The position numbers were made by a program, and so were the translations under genes. Positions 16,588-26,385 of a stretch of 64,000 bases of DNA are shown in pieces (within the stretch, counting starts at the first letter, position 1; every line of letters begins with the position of its first letter). A model generated the notes under the pieces. The model saw only the letters and a list, made by a program, of their open reading frames with translations, ran no database searches and was not told where the DNA came from. Source of the DNA: Kriegella aquimaris (GTDB lineage Bacteria > Bacteroidota > Bacteroidia > Flavobacteriales > Flavobacteriaceae); assembly GCF_900103215.1 (NCBI RefSeq), contig NZ_FNGV01000001.1, forward strand, positions 1,135,545 to 1,199,544, given 5' to 3'.

Positions 16588-18825
16588 CTATCTGCCTCCG
16601 GCGGGTAAATTCTTTTTCCAGAAATTCTCCATAGTCTCCCTAAGATGATACGAAGTATTCTCCCTTTCATGTATCGAATGCGAACGCATGGGATAAGACA
16701 TCATATTAAAAATTTTGTTGTTTTCTATCAATCGATCGACCAGCATTTCAAAACTTTGGTAATGCACATTATCGTCTGCCGTACCATGCATAACCATCAG
16801 GTTGCCCTGTAAATTTTGAGCGAAGTTAATAGGAGAACCATCATGGTATCCCTTAGGGTTATTCTTCAACAGCCCCATATATCGTTCTTGATAAGTTGCG
16901 TCGTACAATCGCTGATCAGACACAAAGGAAACGGCCAAGCCCGACTTATAAATTTCCGGATACTTGAACATGCAATTCAAGGTCATTTGACCGCCACCGC
17001 TCCATCCCCAAATTCCGACTCGGGAAGAATCTATAAAATCATAGGTACTTAGTATTTTCTTTGCGGCCTTACTCTGATCTTTAGATGCTAAAATTCCGAT
17101 TTGGCCATAAATCGCATTTCTCCATTTTTTACCTCTTGGCGTTTTAGTACCCCGATTATCTACGCTCATTACAATATAGCCTTGCTGTGCCATATATTGA
17201 TGGAACAAATCTCCCCCACTCCAATTGTCTTGAACAGTTGATCCTGCAGGTTCTCCATAAACATAGAATAAAAGCGGATACTTTTTAGAGGCATCAAAAT
17301 CAACTGGTTTAATCATATAAGCATCGAGAACGTCTTCACCAATATCTACCTTGACAAATTCTTTTGGCTGTAGTTGTAACGCATCGAACTTTTGTTTCAA
17401 CTCTTTATTATCCTCCAAAACTCTAATCTGTTTATGATTAGGGAGGCTAACGAGGGAATAAACTGGTGGAGTGATAGTGTTTTGAAAAACTTGAATTCCC
17501 CATTTGGCATTTTCTGAAATCTGATACGCGTTTTGACCGGAATTGGAGACGGGGGTAACACGCTCCGCTTCTCCTTTTCCATCAATACGGCTTCTGTACA
17601 AATAGCGTTGGGTAAAATTATCAGGGGATGCAATGTAATATACATAGCCGCCTTTTACATCGATACAATTGATGCTTATTGCATCAAAATTGCCTTTGGT
17701 GATCGGTTGTATTTCTTTACCATCCCGTGAAACTCGGTATAAATGGAGCCAGCCACTACGTTCGCTAGACCATGTGAAATACTTTTCATTATCCAACCAG
17801 CGAATATCATCATGAACATCTAAAAACGCCTCGTCTTTTTCAATTAAAATGTTGTTCAGGCCCATGGATTCAATATCCCCAATAAAAACCTTGTTCGTAT
17901 TTTGTTCCCGATTCAGCTGTTGGATCATAACCTCGTTGGAATTTGGAACAAAGTCCATACGGGCCAAATAATTATTTCTGGGGTCTCCGGGAATATCGAA
18001 CCACCGTGTTTCTCCACCTTTAGACGATATAACCCCCACTTTTACAGCAGAAAGTTGGGTGCCTACCTTAGGGTAAGGCATAGGTAATGGTTTCGAATAA
18101 ATAGAATCTATATTATTAATCATGTAAAATGTACCGACCCCCTTGGTATCGGACTGCCAGTAAGCGATATGCTCCCCATCAGGACTCCAACGGAAACCAT
18201 CGCGACAACTCAATTCTTCTTCATAAACCCAATCAAAAGTTCCGTTTATAATAGTATCGCCCCCATCTGATGTAATTTGATTAGTAGTTTTTGAATCTAA
18301 ATCTTCAACGTAAATATTGAGTTCACTTACATAGCCTACTTTAGAAGCATCAGGTGAAAATTTTGCAAACATTAAAGTTGCAGAAGGCAACGTTTTACCT
18401 AATTGGGTCAGTGTTTTTTTCTCAAGGTCAAGCACCCAATAATCTCCACGGGTGTGATAGCGCCAAACCTTTTTAGTATTGGTAAAAATAAGTAATTTGC
18501 TATTATCATCAGACCACTGATAATTATAAATGACCAACGGTTTTGTGTCTTCGTTCGGTATAAGATCGGCCGCGGAAACGATAATCGTCCTTTTTCCCGA
18601 TTTCGCATCGTATCTAACGATATCCTTTCCTCCCACTTGGGCATTTGACTCTAAGGTCGAATAGCCTTTGTTGTCTTTCATCCATCTGATCGGACCAAAA
18701 CCTTTCTGACCAAAAGCATTGTTTTTATAGATATCTACTAAGGTCAATGTGCTTTTTTCTTGCGCGGTTCCAAGATTAACAAAAAACAAAATGGCTATTA
18801 GGCTAAACAAAATTCCTTTCTTCAT
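16588..18825 (-). CDS. Dipeptidyl-peptidase IV-like serine peptidase (S9B)
   Basis: A 745-residue exported peptidase that should release N-terminal X-Pro dipeptides. It has a signal peptide (GILFSLIAILFFVNLGTAQ), an eight-bladed DPP-IV N-terminal propeller domain with the DWVYEEEL double-Glu motif (binding the substrate amino terminus) and an alpha/beta hydrolase domain. The catalytic triad is visible: Ser609 in GWSGGG, Asp684 in HGTADDNVHYQ and His716 in RSHSIHERE. The ATG at 18825 is clear. The Xaa-Pro aminopeptidase gene follows on the same strand, consistent with joint degradation of proline-rich peptides. Confidence 0.93.
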   Translation of the reverse strand: MKKGILFSLIAILFFVNLGTAQEKSTLTLVDIYKNNAFGQKGFGPIRWMKDNKGYSTLESNAQVGGKDIVRYDAKSGKRTIIVSAADLIPNEDTKPLVIYNYQWSDDNSKLLIFTNTKKVWRYHTRGDYWVLDLEKKTLTQLGKTLPSATLMFAKFSPDASKVGYVSELNIYVEDLDSKTTNQITSDGGDTIINGTFDWVYEEELSCRDGFRWSPDGEHIAYWQSDTKGVGTFYMINNIDSIYSKPLPMPYPKVGTQLSAVKVGVISSKGGETRWFDIPGDPRNNYLARMDFVPNSNEVMIQQLNREQNTNKVFIGDIESMGLNNILIEKDEAFLDVHDDIRWLDNEKYFTWSSERSGWLHLYRVSRDGKEIQPITKGNFDAISINCIDVKGGYVYYIASPDNFTQRYLYRSRIDGKGEAERVTPVSNSGQNAYQISENAKWGIQVFQNTITPPVYSLVSLPNHKQIRVLEDNKELKQKFDALQLQPKEFVKVDIGEDVLDAYMIKPVDFDASKKYPLLFYVYGEPAGSTVQDNWSGGDLFHQYMAQQGYIVMSVDNRGTKTPRGKKWRNAIYGQIGILASKDQSKAAKKILSTYDFIDSSRVGIWGWSGGGQMTLNCMFKYPEIYKSGLAVSFVSDQRLYDATYQERYMGLLKNNPKGYHDGSPINFAQNLQGNLMVMHGTADDNVHYQSFEMLVDRLIENNKIFNMMSYPMRSHSIHERENTSYHLRETMENFWKKNLPAGGR

Positions 18826-19060
18826 AATTATAATCCTTTCAATACTAAAATATTCAAATTAGACTTTGATTCATCTGCGAAATCATCCTATGGATGTAAA
18901 CTAAAAATCGCATCAATATTAATAAGTTAAAATGGGTTGTATGCTACACATATTAGCCAATCGCAATACTATCTTTTTCCTTTTCAATAACTACAGATAC
19001 CATTTTATAAATACCAATAACGGGAAACTTAAATCTAACCTTTAGGTACTTATTTTAAAA

Positions 19061-19939
19061 TTATTGCATAAACCTATTCTTGATGTTGGTTCGGTACTGG
19101 GATGGAGACATTCCGGTATTCTTTTTAAAATGTCTGTGAAAGTTAGATAGATTATTATAACCGCTACTATAGCAACAATCTGCAATTGAATAATCGATAT
19201 TACGCATTAATTCACAAGCATTTTCTATTCTTACCTCGGTCAAGTATTGTGAAAATGTCTTTTGAGTCATGGTTTTAAAAAATCTACAGAAACCGGTTGG
19301 TGACATATGGGCTATCTCTGAAATTTGTTCGAGTGTAATCGTTTCTTTGTGGTTTCTTTTTATGAAATCAAAGATACTGCGGAGCTTTGGTTCATTCTTA
19401 TCGATCTTACCTCCGAGATCAGCTTTTGTCGATAGCACTGAAATATTTTCATTTTTAGACACTTCATCGATAAATTTCAAGAACAGTAAAAACTTTTTTA
19501 ACCCTAGGGCCATATTAATTCGTCGAATCTGTTGAACCAGATATTTGTGGTCTGTTTTAGAAACTTTAATTCCGTATTCCGAACATTCAATAATCTTATT
19601 TATTCGATAGGCCTCCGGAAGATTTTTTAAGGCATCTTTCACTTGCCTTTCATCAAAGAAAAAAGAAACCGTTCTTGAACGGCCGAATGCTTCATTTGCT
19701 TTGTCAATTTTCGAAGCTAGTAAGGGATTGGAGAGATTTCCCCCAAAAAAGAACAAATCGCCTTGACCAAAGGGTATGACTTTATCTAAAACAAATAATG
19801 AACCATTCCCTTCCAATATCAATGTTACCTGAAATTCGCTTTGAGGCCTAATCGAATCATAGGCTCTACCATCATTTGACTCCCCAAAACAAAGAATATC
19901 TTTTTGAGGAGGAGAATCGCAAAATTCAAGCATTTTCAT
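19061..19939 (-). CDS. AraC-family transcriptional regulator (paralogue 1)
   Basis: A 292-residue cytoplasmic regulator. The N-terminal half has an AraC cupin-like ligand-binding pattern (FQVTLILEGNGSLFVLDKVI, FGQGDLFFFGGNLSNPL). The C-terminal half (about 190-290) is a double HTH with ITLEQISEIAHMSPTGFCRF, RIENACELMRN and GYNNLSNFHRHFKKNTGMSP. It closely resembles the gene immediately upstream (shared QKTFSQ, NLSNFHR), so the pair arose by tandem duplication. It starts 41 bp after the upstream paralogue's stop, probably in one transcript. Effector and targets are unknown; the nearest candidate target is the L-serine dehydratase gene or the SusCD pair beyond it. Confidence 0.9.
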   Translation of the reverse strand: MKMLEFCDSPPQKDILCFGESNDGRAYDSIRPQSEFQVTLILEGNGSLFVLDKVIPFGQGDLFFFGGNLSNPLLASKIDKANEAFGRSRTVSFFFDERQVKDALKNLPEAYRINKIIECSEYGIKVSKTDHKYLVQQIRRINMALGLKKFLLFLKFIDEVSKNENISVLSTKADLGGKIDKNEPKLRSIFDFIKRNHKETITLEQISEIAHMSPTGFCRFFKTMTQKTFSQYLTEVRIENACELMRNIDYSIADCCYSSGYNNLSNFHRHFKKNTGMSPSQYRTNIKNRFMQ

Positions 19940-19980
19940 AACGTTCTAAGATTTATATCAATTACTATTTATGATTTTTC

Positions 19981-20862
19981 CTATGCCAAAAATGTCGAAA
20001 CACTATCTTTATACTGCGTAGGTGTCATGCCTATGACATTTTTAAATTGTCGATGAAAATTGGAGAGATTCGTAAATCCAGATTCAAAGCAAGTTTCCGT
20101 GGCGTTGTGGGCCCCTTCCCTTATTAATTCACATGCCCTTGCTACCCTTATCTCAATTATGAATTGGGAGAATGTCTTTTGGGTTCTTGATTTAAAAAAT
20201 CGACAAAACGAGGATGGATTCATATTAAAGCGACCCGCAATATTGGATAAGGAGATTTTCTTAGAATGATTTGACTCGATAAAGTTGAAAATCTCTGTCA
20301 TTTTTTGCGCACCATACTCATCAAACCGTAAGTTCTGAAATTCCGTGGTCGTAAGGGCGATGTGCCCAGTGCTCTCCGAAATGGCCTCAAGTATATAAAG
20401 CAGACCCAGAAGTTTATCAAAATCGTCTAAATGTCGAAATCGCTTCATTTTAGACAACAATCTTGCTGACTGTCGTTTATTCAATTTTAAACCGAGATCC
20501 GCACAACGCAGTAATTCATGAATAGGAGAAGATTCAGATATTTGATTTAAAAAGGCAACCAGCGCATCACCACTAAAAAAAATACTAAAATGATGCGCTC
20601 TTATTTTCTTGGCACCCGAATTACGTTTGCCTTCTTTTTTAAATACGTGGGGCAAATTTCTTCCAAACAAATAGGAATCACCTGGTTTAAAAGGATAAGA
20701 GTTCTGTCCGACAACCAGCGTTCCTCGTCCCTCAACGATGTGGGTAAGTTGGTATTCCTCATGAAAATGAACAGCATCATAGAAATGGGTGTCGTCGTGT
20801 TCTTCCATATACAAAGTTCTATCTCTATACAAGGGCACCTTGAATGCAATAGGATTTGTCAT
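19981..20862 (-). CDS. AraC-family transcriptional regulator (paralogue 2)
   Basis: A 293-residue AraC regulator with an N-terminal cupin (HFHEEYQLTHIVEGRGTLVV, YPFKPGDSYLFGRNLPHVF) and a C-terminal double HTH (ISLSNIAGRFNMNPSSFCRF, RVARACELIREG, GFTNLSNFHRQFKNVIGMTP). It is divergent from the L-serine dehydratase gene across 225 bp, which makes control of that gene plausible. The His/Glu-rich stretch EEHDDTHFYDAVHFHEE near the N-terminus belongs to the cupin strand region and may bind a metal or sugar ligand. The paralogue follows directly. Confidence 0.9.
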   Translation of the reverse strand: MTNPIAFKVPLYRDRTLYMEEHDDTHFYDAVHFHEEYQLTHIVEGRGTLVVGQNSYPFKPGDSYLFGRNLPHVFKKEGKRNSGAKKIRAHHFSIFFSGDALVAFLNQISESSPIHELLRCADLGLKLNKRQSARLLSKMKRFRHLDDFDKLLGLLYILEAISESTGHIALTTTEFQNLRFDEYGAQKMTEIFNFIESNHSKKISLSNIAGRFNMNPSSFCRFFKSRTQKTFSQFIIEIRVARACELIREGAHNATETCFESGFTNLSNFHRQFKNVIGMTPTQYKDSVSTFLA

Positions 20863-21087
20863 AACACTTTATAATATGTAGTTAAAAACCCTAATTTACA
20901 AAAAAAGCACTAACTTTAGATTATTCAATAAGCATAAATAAGCGAGAATAATTTAATTTGATTATTATTCCATTCTTTTTTATGATTAATATAAAATAAG
21001 AATAGGAAACTTTAATAATCCATATTATTAACCGTTTTCAATATTTTCTAAAATGAATGCGCAAGCAATCAACTTAAAATAGTTTCC

Positions 21088-22674
21088 ATGAAATCATACC
21101 CCAGCATTTTCAACGATGTAATCGGCCCTGTAATGAGAGGTCCCTCAAGTTCGCATTGTGCTGCTGCATTAAGAATTGGGAGAATATGCAGAGACTTAAT
21201 GAACGACGATATAAGTGAAGTATATATTGAGTTCGACCCAAATGGTTCGCTAGCCACGACACATTCTGGTCAAGGATCGGATATGGGGCTTTTTGGCGGT
21301 CTATTAGGATGGAATGCGGATGATGAACGCCTTAAAGACTATGAATTTCACATGCAACAAGCCGGCATTAAAGCCACCATTGACATTCATCCCATTGGCG
21401 CCACACATCCCAATACCTATAAAATCACACTAAAGAACAAAAATAAGAACCATCAAGTCATCGGCCTTTCTACCGGTGGCGGAATGATTGAAATCATTGA
21501 AATTGACCAAGTCCAAGTTTCCATGATTGGCGACTTTTACACCACCTTGGTATACGCAGACCATACTTATGATATTCTTGAAACCATTAAAAATTTAAAT
21601 CTAGGGGAAGCCATACTCCCTAATGAGTCATCACCTTATATTCTTGTAAACTCGAAAGAAGAAGACCAGCAAAAATTGCTCAAAAAACTAGCACACAACA
21701 AAGACGTAAAAAGTGCTATAAGAATCTGCCCGGTTCTTCCCATCAAATCAAGAAAAGGCCTAAGTGTACCTTTTATTACGGTCGAAGAAATGCTGAAGTA
21801 TAACGAAGGTAAAGATTTGAATTTATGGCAATTGGCCATTGCTTATGAAAAAGCTAGGGGCAATATTTCCTCACAGGAAGTAAAAGATAAGATGGGAGAA
21901 ATCGTAGATATTATGCAAACCTCTATTACCCATGGACTCAACGGTACACATTATAAGGACAGAATACTAGGAAGCCAATCCCTTTTATTCAAAAAGAACA
22001 TGAAAGAAAAGAAGCTAGTTCCTGGTGACGTTCTTAACAACTCCATCATGTATACTTCGGCTATGATGGAAGTAAAAAGCTCTATGGGCGTAATCGTAGC
22101 AGCACCAACGGCCGGATCTTGTGGCGCATTACCGGGCACTATAATTGGCACCGCAACAACCCTCGGATTGACAAGGGAAAAAATGGTACAAGCGATGCTG
22201 GCCGCAGGCTTAATTGGTGTTTTCATCACTGCCCATGCCACTTTTTCCGCAGAGGTTGGTGGCTGTATGGGCGAATGTGGTTCAGCTTCGGGCATGGCAG
22301 CTTCAGGGGTGGTCGTATTAAAAGACGGAACACTCCAGCAATCATTAGCCGCCGCATCAATGGCACTACAAAGTTCTTTGGGACTTATATGCGACACCGT
22401 TGCTGACAGAGTCGAAGCACCTTGTTTGAACCGGAATGTCATGGCGGCTTCCACTGCCATATCCTCAGCAAACATGGCATTATCAGATTATGACCAAGTA
22501 ATCCCCTTGGATGAAGTTATTGAAACCATGAAAAAGGTTGGTGATGCCATACCCCATACGCTAAGATGTACAGGACTCGGTGGCCTGGCGATAACCAAAA
22601 CGGCAAAAGCCATTGAAGCAAGACTTAACAAAAACAAAGCTGACACAAAGTTGGGTCCATTCAAGTATTGTTAA
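21088..22674 (+). CDS. sdaA: L-serine ammonia-lyase, [4Fe-4S]-dependent, single chain
   Basis: A 528-residue enzyme that deaminates L-serine to pyruvate and ammonia. The N-terminal beta domain begins with GPVMRGPSSSHCAAALRIGR and includes GSLATTHSGQGSDMGLFGGL and an ACT-like segment. The C-terminal alpha domain carries TAGSCGALPG (Cys345), GGCMGECGSASG (Cys393, Cys397) and EAPCLNRN (Cys446). The final residue is Cys528 (PFKYC); in the Legionella type-2 enzyme the C-terminal Cys ligates the cluster in a tail-in-mouth fashion, so the same can be expected here. Length is above the roughly 455-residue E. coli type. It stands alone, divergent from two AraC regulators. A housekeeping or amino-sugar role is possible; no direct tie to the glycan genes is seen. 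Confidence 0.92.
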   Translation: MKSYPSIFNDVIGPVMRGPSSSHCAAALRIGRICRDLMNDDISEVYIEFDPNGSLATTHSGQGSDMGLFGGLLGWNADDERLKDYEFHMQQAGIKATIDIHPIGATHPNTYKITLKNKNKNHQVIGLSTGGGMIEIIEIDQVQVSMIGDFYTTLVYADHTYDILETIKNLNLGEAILPNESSPYILVNSKEEDQQKLLKKLAHNKDVKSAIRICPVLPIKSRKGLSVPFITVEEMLKYNEGKDLNLWQLAIAYEKARGNISSQEVKDKMGEIVDIMQTSITHGLNGTHYKDRILGSQSLLFKKNMKEKKLVPGDVLNNSIMYTSAMMEVKSSMGVIVAAPTAGSCGALPGTIIGTATTLGLTREKMVQAMLAAGLIGVFITAHATFSAEVGGCMGECGSASGMAASGVVVLKDGTLQQSLAAASMALQSSLGLICDTVADRVEAPCLNRNVMAASTAISSANMALSDYDQVIPLDEVIETMKKVGDAIPHTLRCTGLGGLAITKTAKAIEARLNKNKADTKLGPFKYC

Positions 22675-23105
22675 TTCAGTAAAATAAGGTATTGACGTCA
22701 TCATAGGACCCTAACCAATCTCGAATAAGTAACAAGGCATTGAGACAACCTTAATCATCTGACATTTTCCCCATACTAGAAAAAAATAAAGAATCCAGCC
22801 CTTTCCAAATTCAAGAAGGCAATCTTGAACCTAAGCTTGCCATTCCTAATTAATAGCATGAGTATTATGCAATATTAAACACATATTACTAACATAATAG
22901 CCAGATCAAAAAAGAATCACATTACTTCCCTTAAAAATTACAACCTTCTTACTATCAATTATTTAAATCAATTTAAGTACGAATAACAAGCGTCTACTGT
23001 TCTAATATTTTGTTAAAATAGTACATTCAATGGACAATATAGTCACATTTATTACCTCAAGTTTATCTTAATTTTATGGTATTATTAAACTTATATTAAT
23101 AATCT
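22675..23105. other. Intergenic region upstream of susC pair 2
   Basis: A 431-bp AT-rich stretch with no supported coding sequence and no obvious hairpin terminator after the serine dehydratase gene. It must contain the promoter of susC pair 2. No 22-bp-spaced direct repeat like those at the other two susC promoters was found by eye. Confidence 0.5.
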
Positions 23106-26100
23106 ATGAAAACCATTTTAAAAACAGTTTTGACCAAACGTATTTTCCTCTTTGGAATTTATCTTTTAACTACCGGAGCACTGGTCGCCCAAAATCAAAC
23201 GATTTCCGGAACCGTAACCGATGAAACAGGCATCCCTTTACTGGGAGTCACGGTACTCAACGAAAATTCGAATGAGGGAGCTATCACCGATTTTGACGGT
23301 AAATACAGTATTCAAGCAATCGAAAACGCCAACTTGACCTTCAGTTATATCGGCTATTCGGAACAAACCATTGCTATCGGATCTAGAACAACTATTGATA
23401 TAGCCATGCAACCTGACGTACAATCCCTAGATGAAGTCGTGGTTACTGCGCTTGGTATCACAAGAGAGAAAAAAGCTCTTGGATACGCGGTGCAAGAACT
23501 GTCTGGAGATGACATAAAAAACACATCGGAAACCAATGTTATTAATGCCTTGGCAGGAAAATCGGCCGGGGTTTTGATAAATAGTTCCAATGGTAATGTA
23601 GGGGCCTCTTCCCGAATAACCATTCGTGGCAACCAATCGCTTACGGGCAATAACCAACCACTTTTTGTTGTAGATGGTATTCCTATCGACAATTCCATTG
23701 TCTCCAGTACAAGGGGAGGATATGATTTTACGGATATGGGCAACGGTGCAGCAGATATTAATCCCTCCGATATTGCGGAAATGACAATCCTAAAAGGAGG
23801 AAATGCCGCCGCACTTTACGGCTCAAGAGGGGCTAACGGCGTTGTTTTGATTACCACAAAATCGGGGAAAGGAAAAGGTTTTTCCGTATCCTTGGAAAAT
23901 TCCATAACCCTTAGTAATCCATTTTTACTTCCCGATTATCAAAATGAATATGGGCAAGGTGGTGGACAACAATATTGGTATAAAGACGGCCTTAATGGAG
24001 GAAGCAATGATGGCGTAGATGAAAGTTTTGGTCCGCGTTTGGATTACACGGTCCAAGCCGGTGATATTGCCCCAGGCGGTAAATTGTATTGGGCAATAGA
24101 AGCTGGTTTTCCTCAAACTCCGGGAGAAATCTTAACGCTACCTCAATTTGATTCTCCAGTTGACCCTGTAACAGGGGAGCGTACTGCAACTCCTTGGATA
24201 TCCCAGCCAAACAACATAAAAAACTTTTATGAAACAGGAATCACCCGAGTTACCAATGTCGCTTTAAGCAATGGGGGTGATTGGGGCAATATGCGACTTT
24301 CTATAACGAACTCTGACCAAACAGGTATGGTACCCAATACCAATCAGGTCAAGAATACCATTAATTTTTCCGGCAATACAAATTTAACCGATAAGCTTTC
24401 CTTTGAAGCCAAAGGTTCCTATATCAATTCCAACGGAAATTTGAATGGCGCAGGTTACACCTTTAACAACATAGGGATGCAAACCATTTGGACGGCAAGA
24501 CAGGTAAATTGGGACTATATGAAAAACAATATAGAAAATCCCGATGGTACTCAAATAAGCTGGATCAACAGATGGCATAACAATCCATATTGGATACAGT
24601 ACAAAAACCTGAATCCCCAGTCTAAAAATAGACTTATTGGATCTACCTCCCTTAAATATCAATTTAACGATTGGCTAAGCCTGACATCAAGGGCGGGTAT
24701 CGATTACTCCAATGAACAAGTTGAACTTATCAGGGCCTATTATGGCAATAATGACCCTGAAGGAAGATATGCAGTAAGCAACTACTTTAGACAAGAAATA
24801 AATGCAGACATATTACTTTCCGCAGTTAAGAACATCACAGACGATTTATCACTAACAGCCAACGTGGGTGCAAATATTATGAACAATCAATATCGACTAC
24901 AAACTTCATCTGTTGATAGATTGGTTGTTCCCGATATATACTCTTTGTCCAATGCAAAGGAAACACCGACAACCACCTTTTATCAGAGGGAAAAGGAAAT
25001 TCAAAGCATGTACGCATCCCTTTCTTTGGGCTACAAGAGACAAGTATATTTAGATTTAACGGGAAGAAATGATTGGTCTTCGACATTAGCCAAGAAGAAC
25101 AACTCTTACTTCTACCCTTCGGCGACTGGGAGTTGGATTTTTTCCGAAACCTTTAAAGCAAATCGGAACCTGCTCAGTTTTGGAAAATTACGCTTGAGTA
25201 TAGCCCAGGTCGGTAATGATACCGACCCCTATAGACTTGATGCAACCTATTCCGCAGCAACACCCTACGGCAACAACCCATCGTTTAGTCTAAGTACGGC
25301 TATGCCCCCCGCCGATTTGGTAAATGAACTGGTTACCTCCAAAGAACTTGGTCTAGACCTTAAGTTTTTTAACAATAGACTTGGAATAGATGTAACCCTC
25401 TATAACTCGGTTGCAAAAAATCAAATATTAAGTGCACCTGTCTCCCCTACTTCAGGGTTTAATACCCAAGTGATCAATGCCGGCCAAGTCGACAATGAGG
25501 GAGTTGAAATCATCTTGACCGGAACTCCGATTCAGACCAACAATTTTTCTTGGGACGTTACCGCGAATTACGGTAAAAACACCAGTAAAATCATTGCCCT
25601 TAATGGAGACATACAAAGACTGGAACTTTTTAAAACAGAAGGAAACCAAATAAATGTTGTAGCTGACGTCGGCGGTTCTTATGGCGATATGTGGGGAAAA
25701 GGCTATGTTTATCATGAAAACGGGAAACCAATTGTGGATGCCAGTGGTGTACCACTGACCAGTGATATAAAAAAACTGGGGAACCTTATGCCCGACTGGA
25801 TAGGAGGACTTAACAATTCATTCAGTTATAAGAATATAAATCTAAGTGTATTAATAGATGCCAAAATAGGCGGTGATATATATTCAAGGACCAATCAAGA
25901 TGGTTGGGCTACAGGAGCTCTAACCAGTACTGTTGGGCTAAACCCGAATGGTGTAGACGTTAGAGACCCATTGGCAGATGGGGGAGGATATCTTTTTGAC
26001 GGGGTATTCGAAGACGGCACTCCGAATAACATTTACCAAGACTTGGATGGTTTTAGATGGAATTCTTTTGCCAGAGCGGAACGATGGTTATATGATGCTT

Positions 26101-26345
26101 CCTATGTGAAACTACGCCAGATCACCATTTCTTATTCACTTCCAAAAACCCTCACCTCTAAAATTGGGCTTAGTGCAATAGACCTTTCCCTTTTCGCTAG
26201 GAACATCGCCTTGTTATACAGCAAGAACGAAAATTTTGACCCAGAAGTAGCGAACAAAGATGCTAGTTTATCGTCTCAGGGATCGGAATTTGCGTCCAAT
26301 CCATCGGCAAGAAACATAGGACTTCGGGCTAAAATTACTTTCTAA
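23106..26345 (+). CDS. SusC/RagA-like TonB-dependent transporter (pair 2)
   Basis: A 1079-residue outer-membrane transporter, partner of the downstream SusD-like lipoprotein (40-bp gap). The signal peptide is at residues 1-29 (LLTTGALVAQ). A carboxypeptidase-regulatory-like domain (about 31-103) has TDETGIPLLGVTVLNE and TDFDGKYSI. The SusC-type box is DEVVVTALGI at 109-118, a variant seen in SusC proteins that pair with SusD-like_2 lipoproteins. Plug motifs include VVDGIPIDNS and ALYGSRGANGVVLITTKSG, followed by the beta-barrel ending GLRAKITF. It has no HTCS or anti-sigma gene next to it. Substrate is unknown: it may be a glycan fragment or a glycopeptide. Confidence 0.94.
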   Translation: MKTILKTVLTKRIFLFGIYLLTTGALVAQNQTISGTVTDETGIPLLGVTVLNENSNEGAITDFDGKYSIQAIENANLTFSYIGYSEQTIAIGSRTTIDIAMQPDVQSLDEVVVTALGITREKKALGYAVQELSGDDIKNTSETNVINALAGKSAGVLINSSNGNVGASSRITIRGNQSLTGNNQPLFVVDGIPIDNSIVSSTRGGYDFTDMGNGAADINPSDIAEMTILKGGNAAALYGSRGANGVVLITTKSGKGKGFSVSLENSITLSNPFLLPDYQNEYGQGGGQQYWYKDGLNGGSNDGVDESFGPRLDYTVQAGDIAPGGKLYWAIEAGFPQTPGEILTLPQFDSPVDPVTGERTATPWISQPNNIKNFYETGITRVTNVALSNGGDWGNMRLSITNSDQTGMVPNTNQVKNTINFSGNTNLTDKLSFEAKGSYINSNGNLNGAGYTFNNIGMQTIWTARQVNWDYMKNNIENPDGTQISWINRWHNNPYWIQYKNLNPQSKNRLIGSTSLKYQFNDWLSLTSRAGIDYSNEQVELIRAYYGNNDPEGRYAVSNYFRQEINADILLSAVKNITDDLSLTANVGANIMNNQYRLQTSSVDRLVVPDIYSLSNAKETPTTTFYQREKEIQSMYASLSLGYKRQVYLDLTGRNDWSSTLAKKNNSYFYPSATGSWIFSETFKANRNLLSFGKLRLSIAQVGNDTDPYRLDATYSAATPYGNNPSFSLSTAMPPADLVNELVTSKELGLDLKFFNNRLGIDVTLYNSVAKNQILSAPVSPTSGFNTQVINAGQVDNEGVEIILTGTPIQTNNFSWDVTANYGKNTSKIIALNGDIQRLELFKTEGNQINVVADVGGSYGDMWGKGYVYHENGKPIVDASGVPLTSDIKKLGNLMPDWIGGLNNSFSYKNINLSVLIDAKIGGDIYSRTNQDGWATGALTSTVGLNPNGVDVRDPLADGGGYLFDGVFEDGTPNNIYQDLDGFRWNSFARAERWLYDASYVKLRQITISYSLPKTLTSKIGLSAIDLSLFARNIALLYSKNENFDPEVANKDASLSSQGSEFASNPSARNIGLRAKITF

Positions 26346-26385
26346 AAAACAAATCTATTCATTGAAATCTTAAATTAAACGTGAG

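Noticed and set aside
21951..22475. 174-codon minus-strand frame
   Set aside because: Antisense shadow of the highly conserved alpha domain of L-serine dehydratase.
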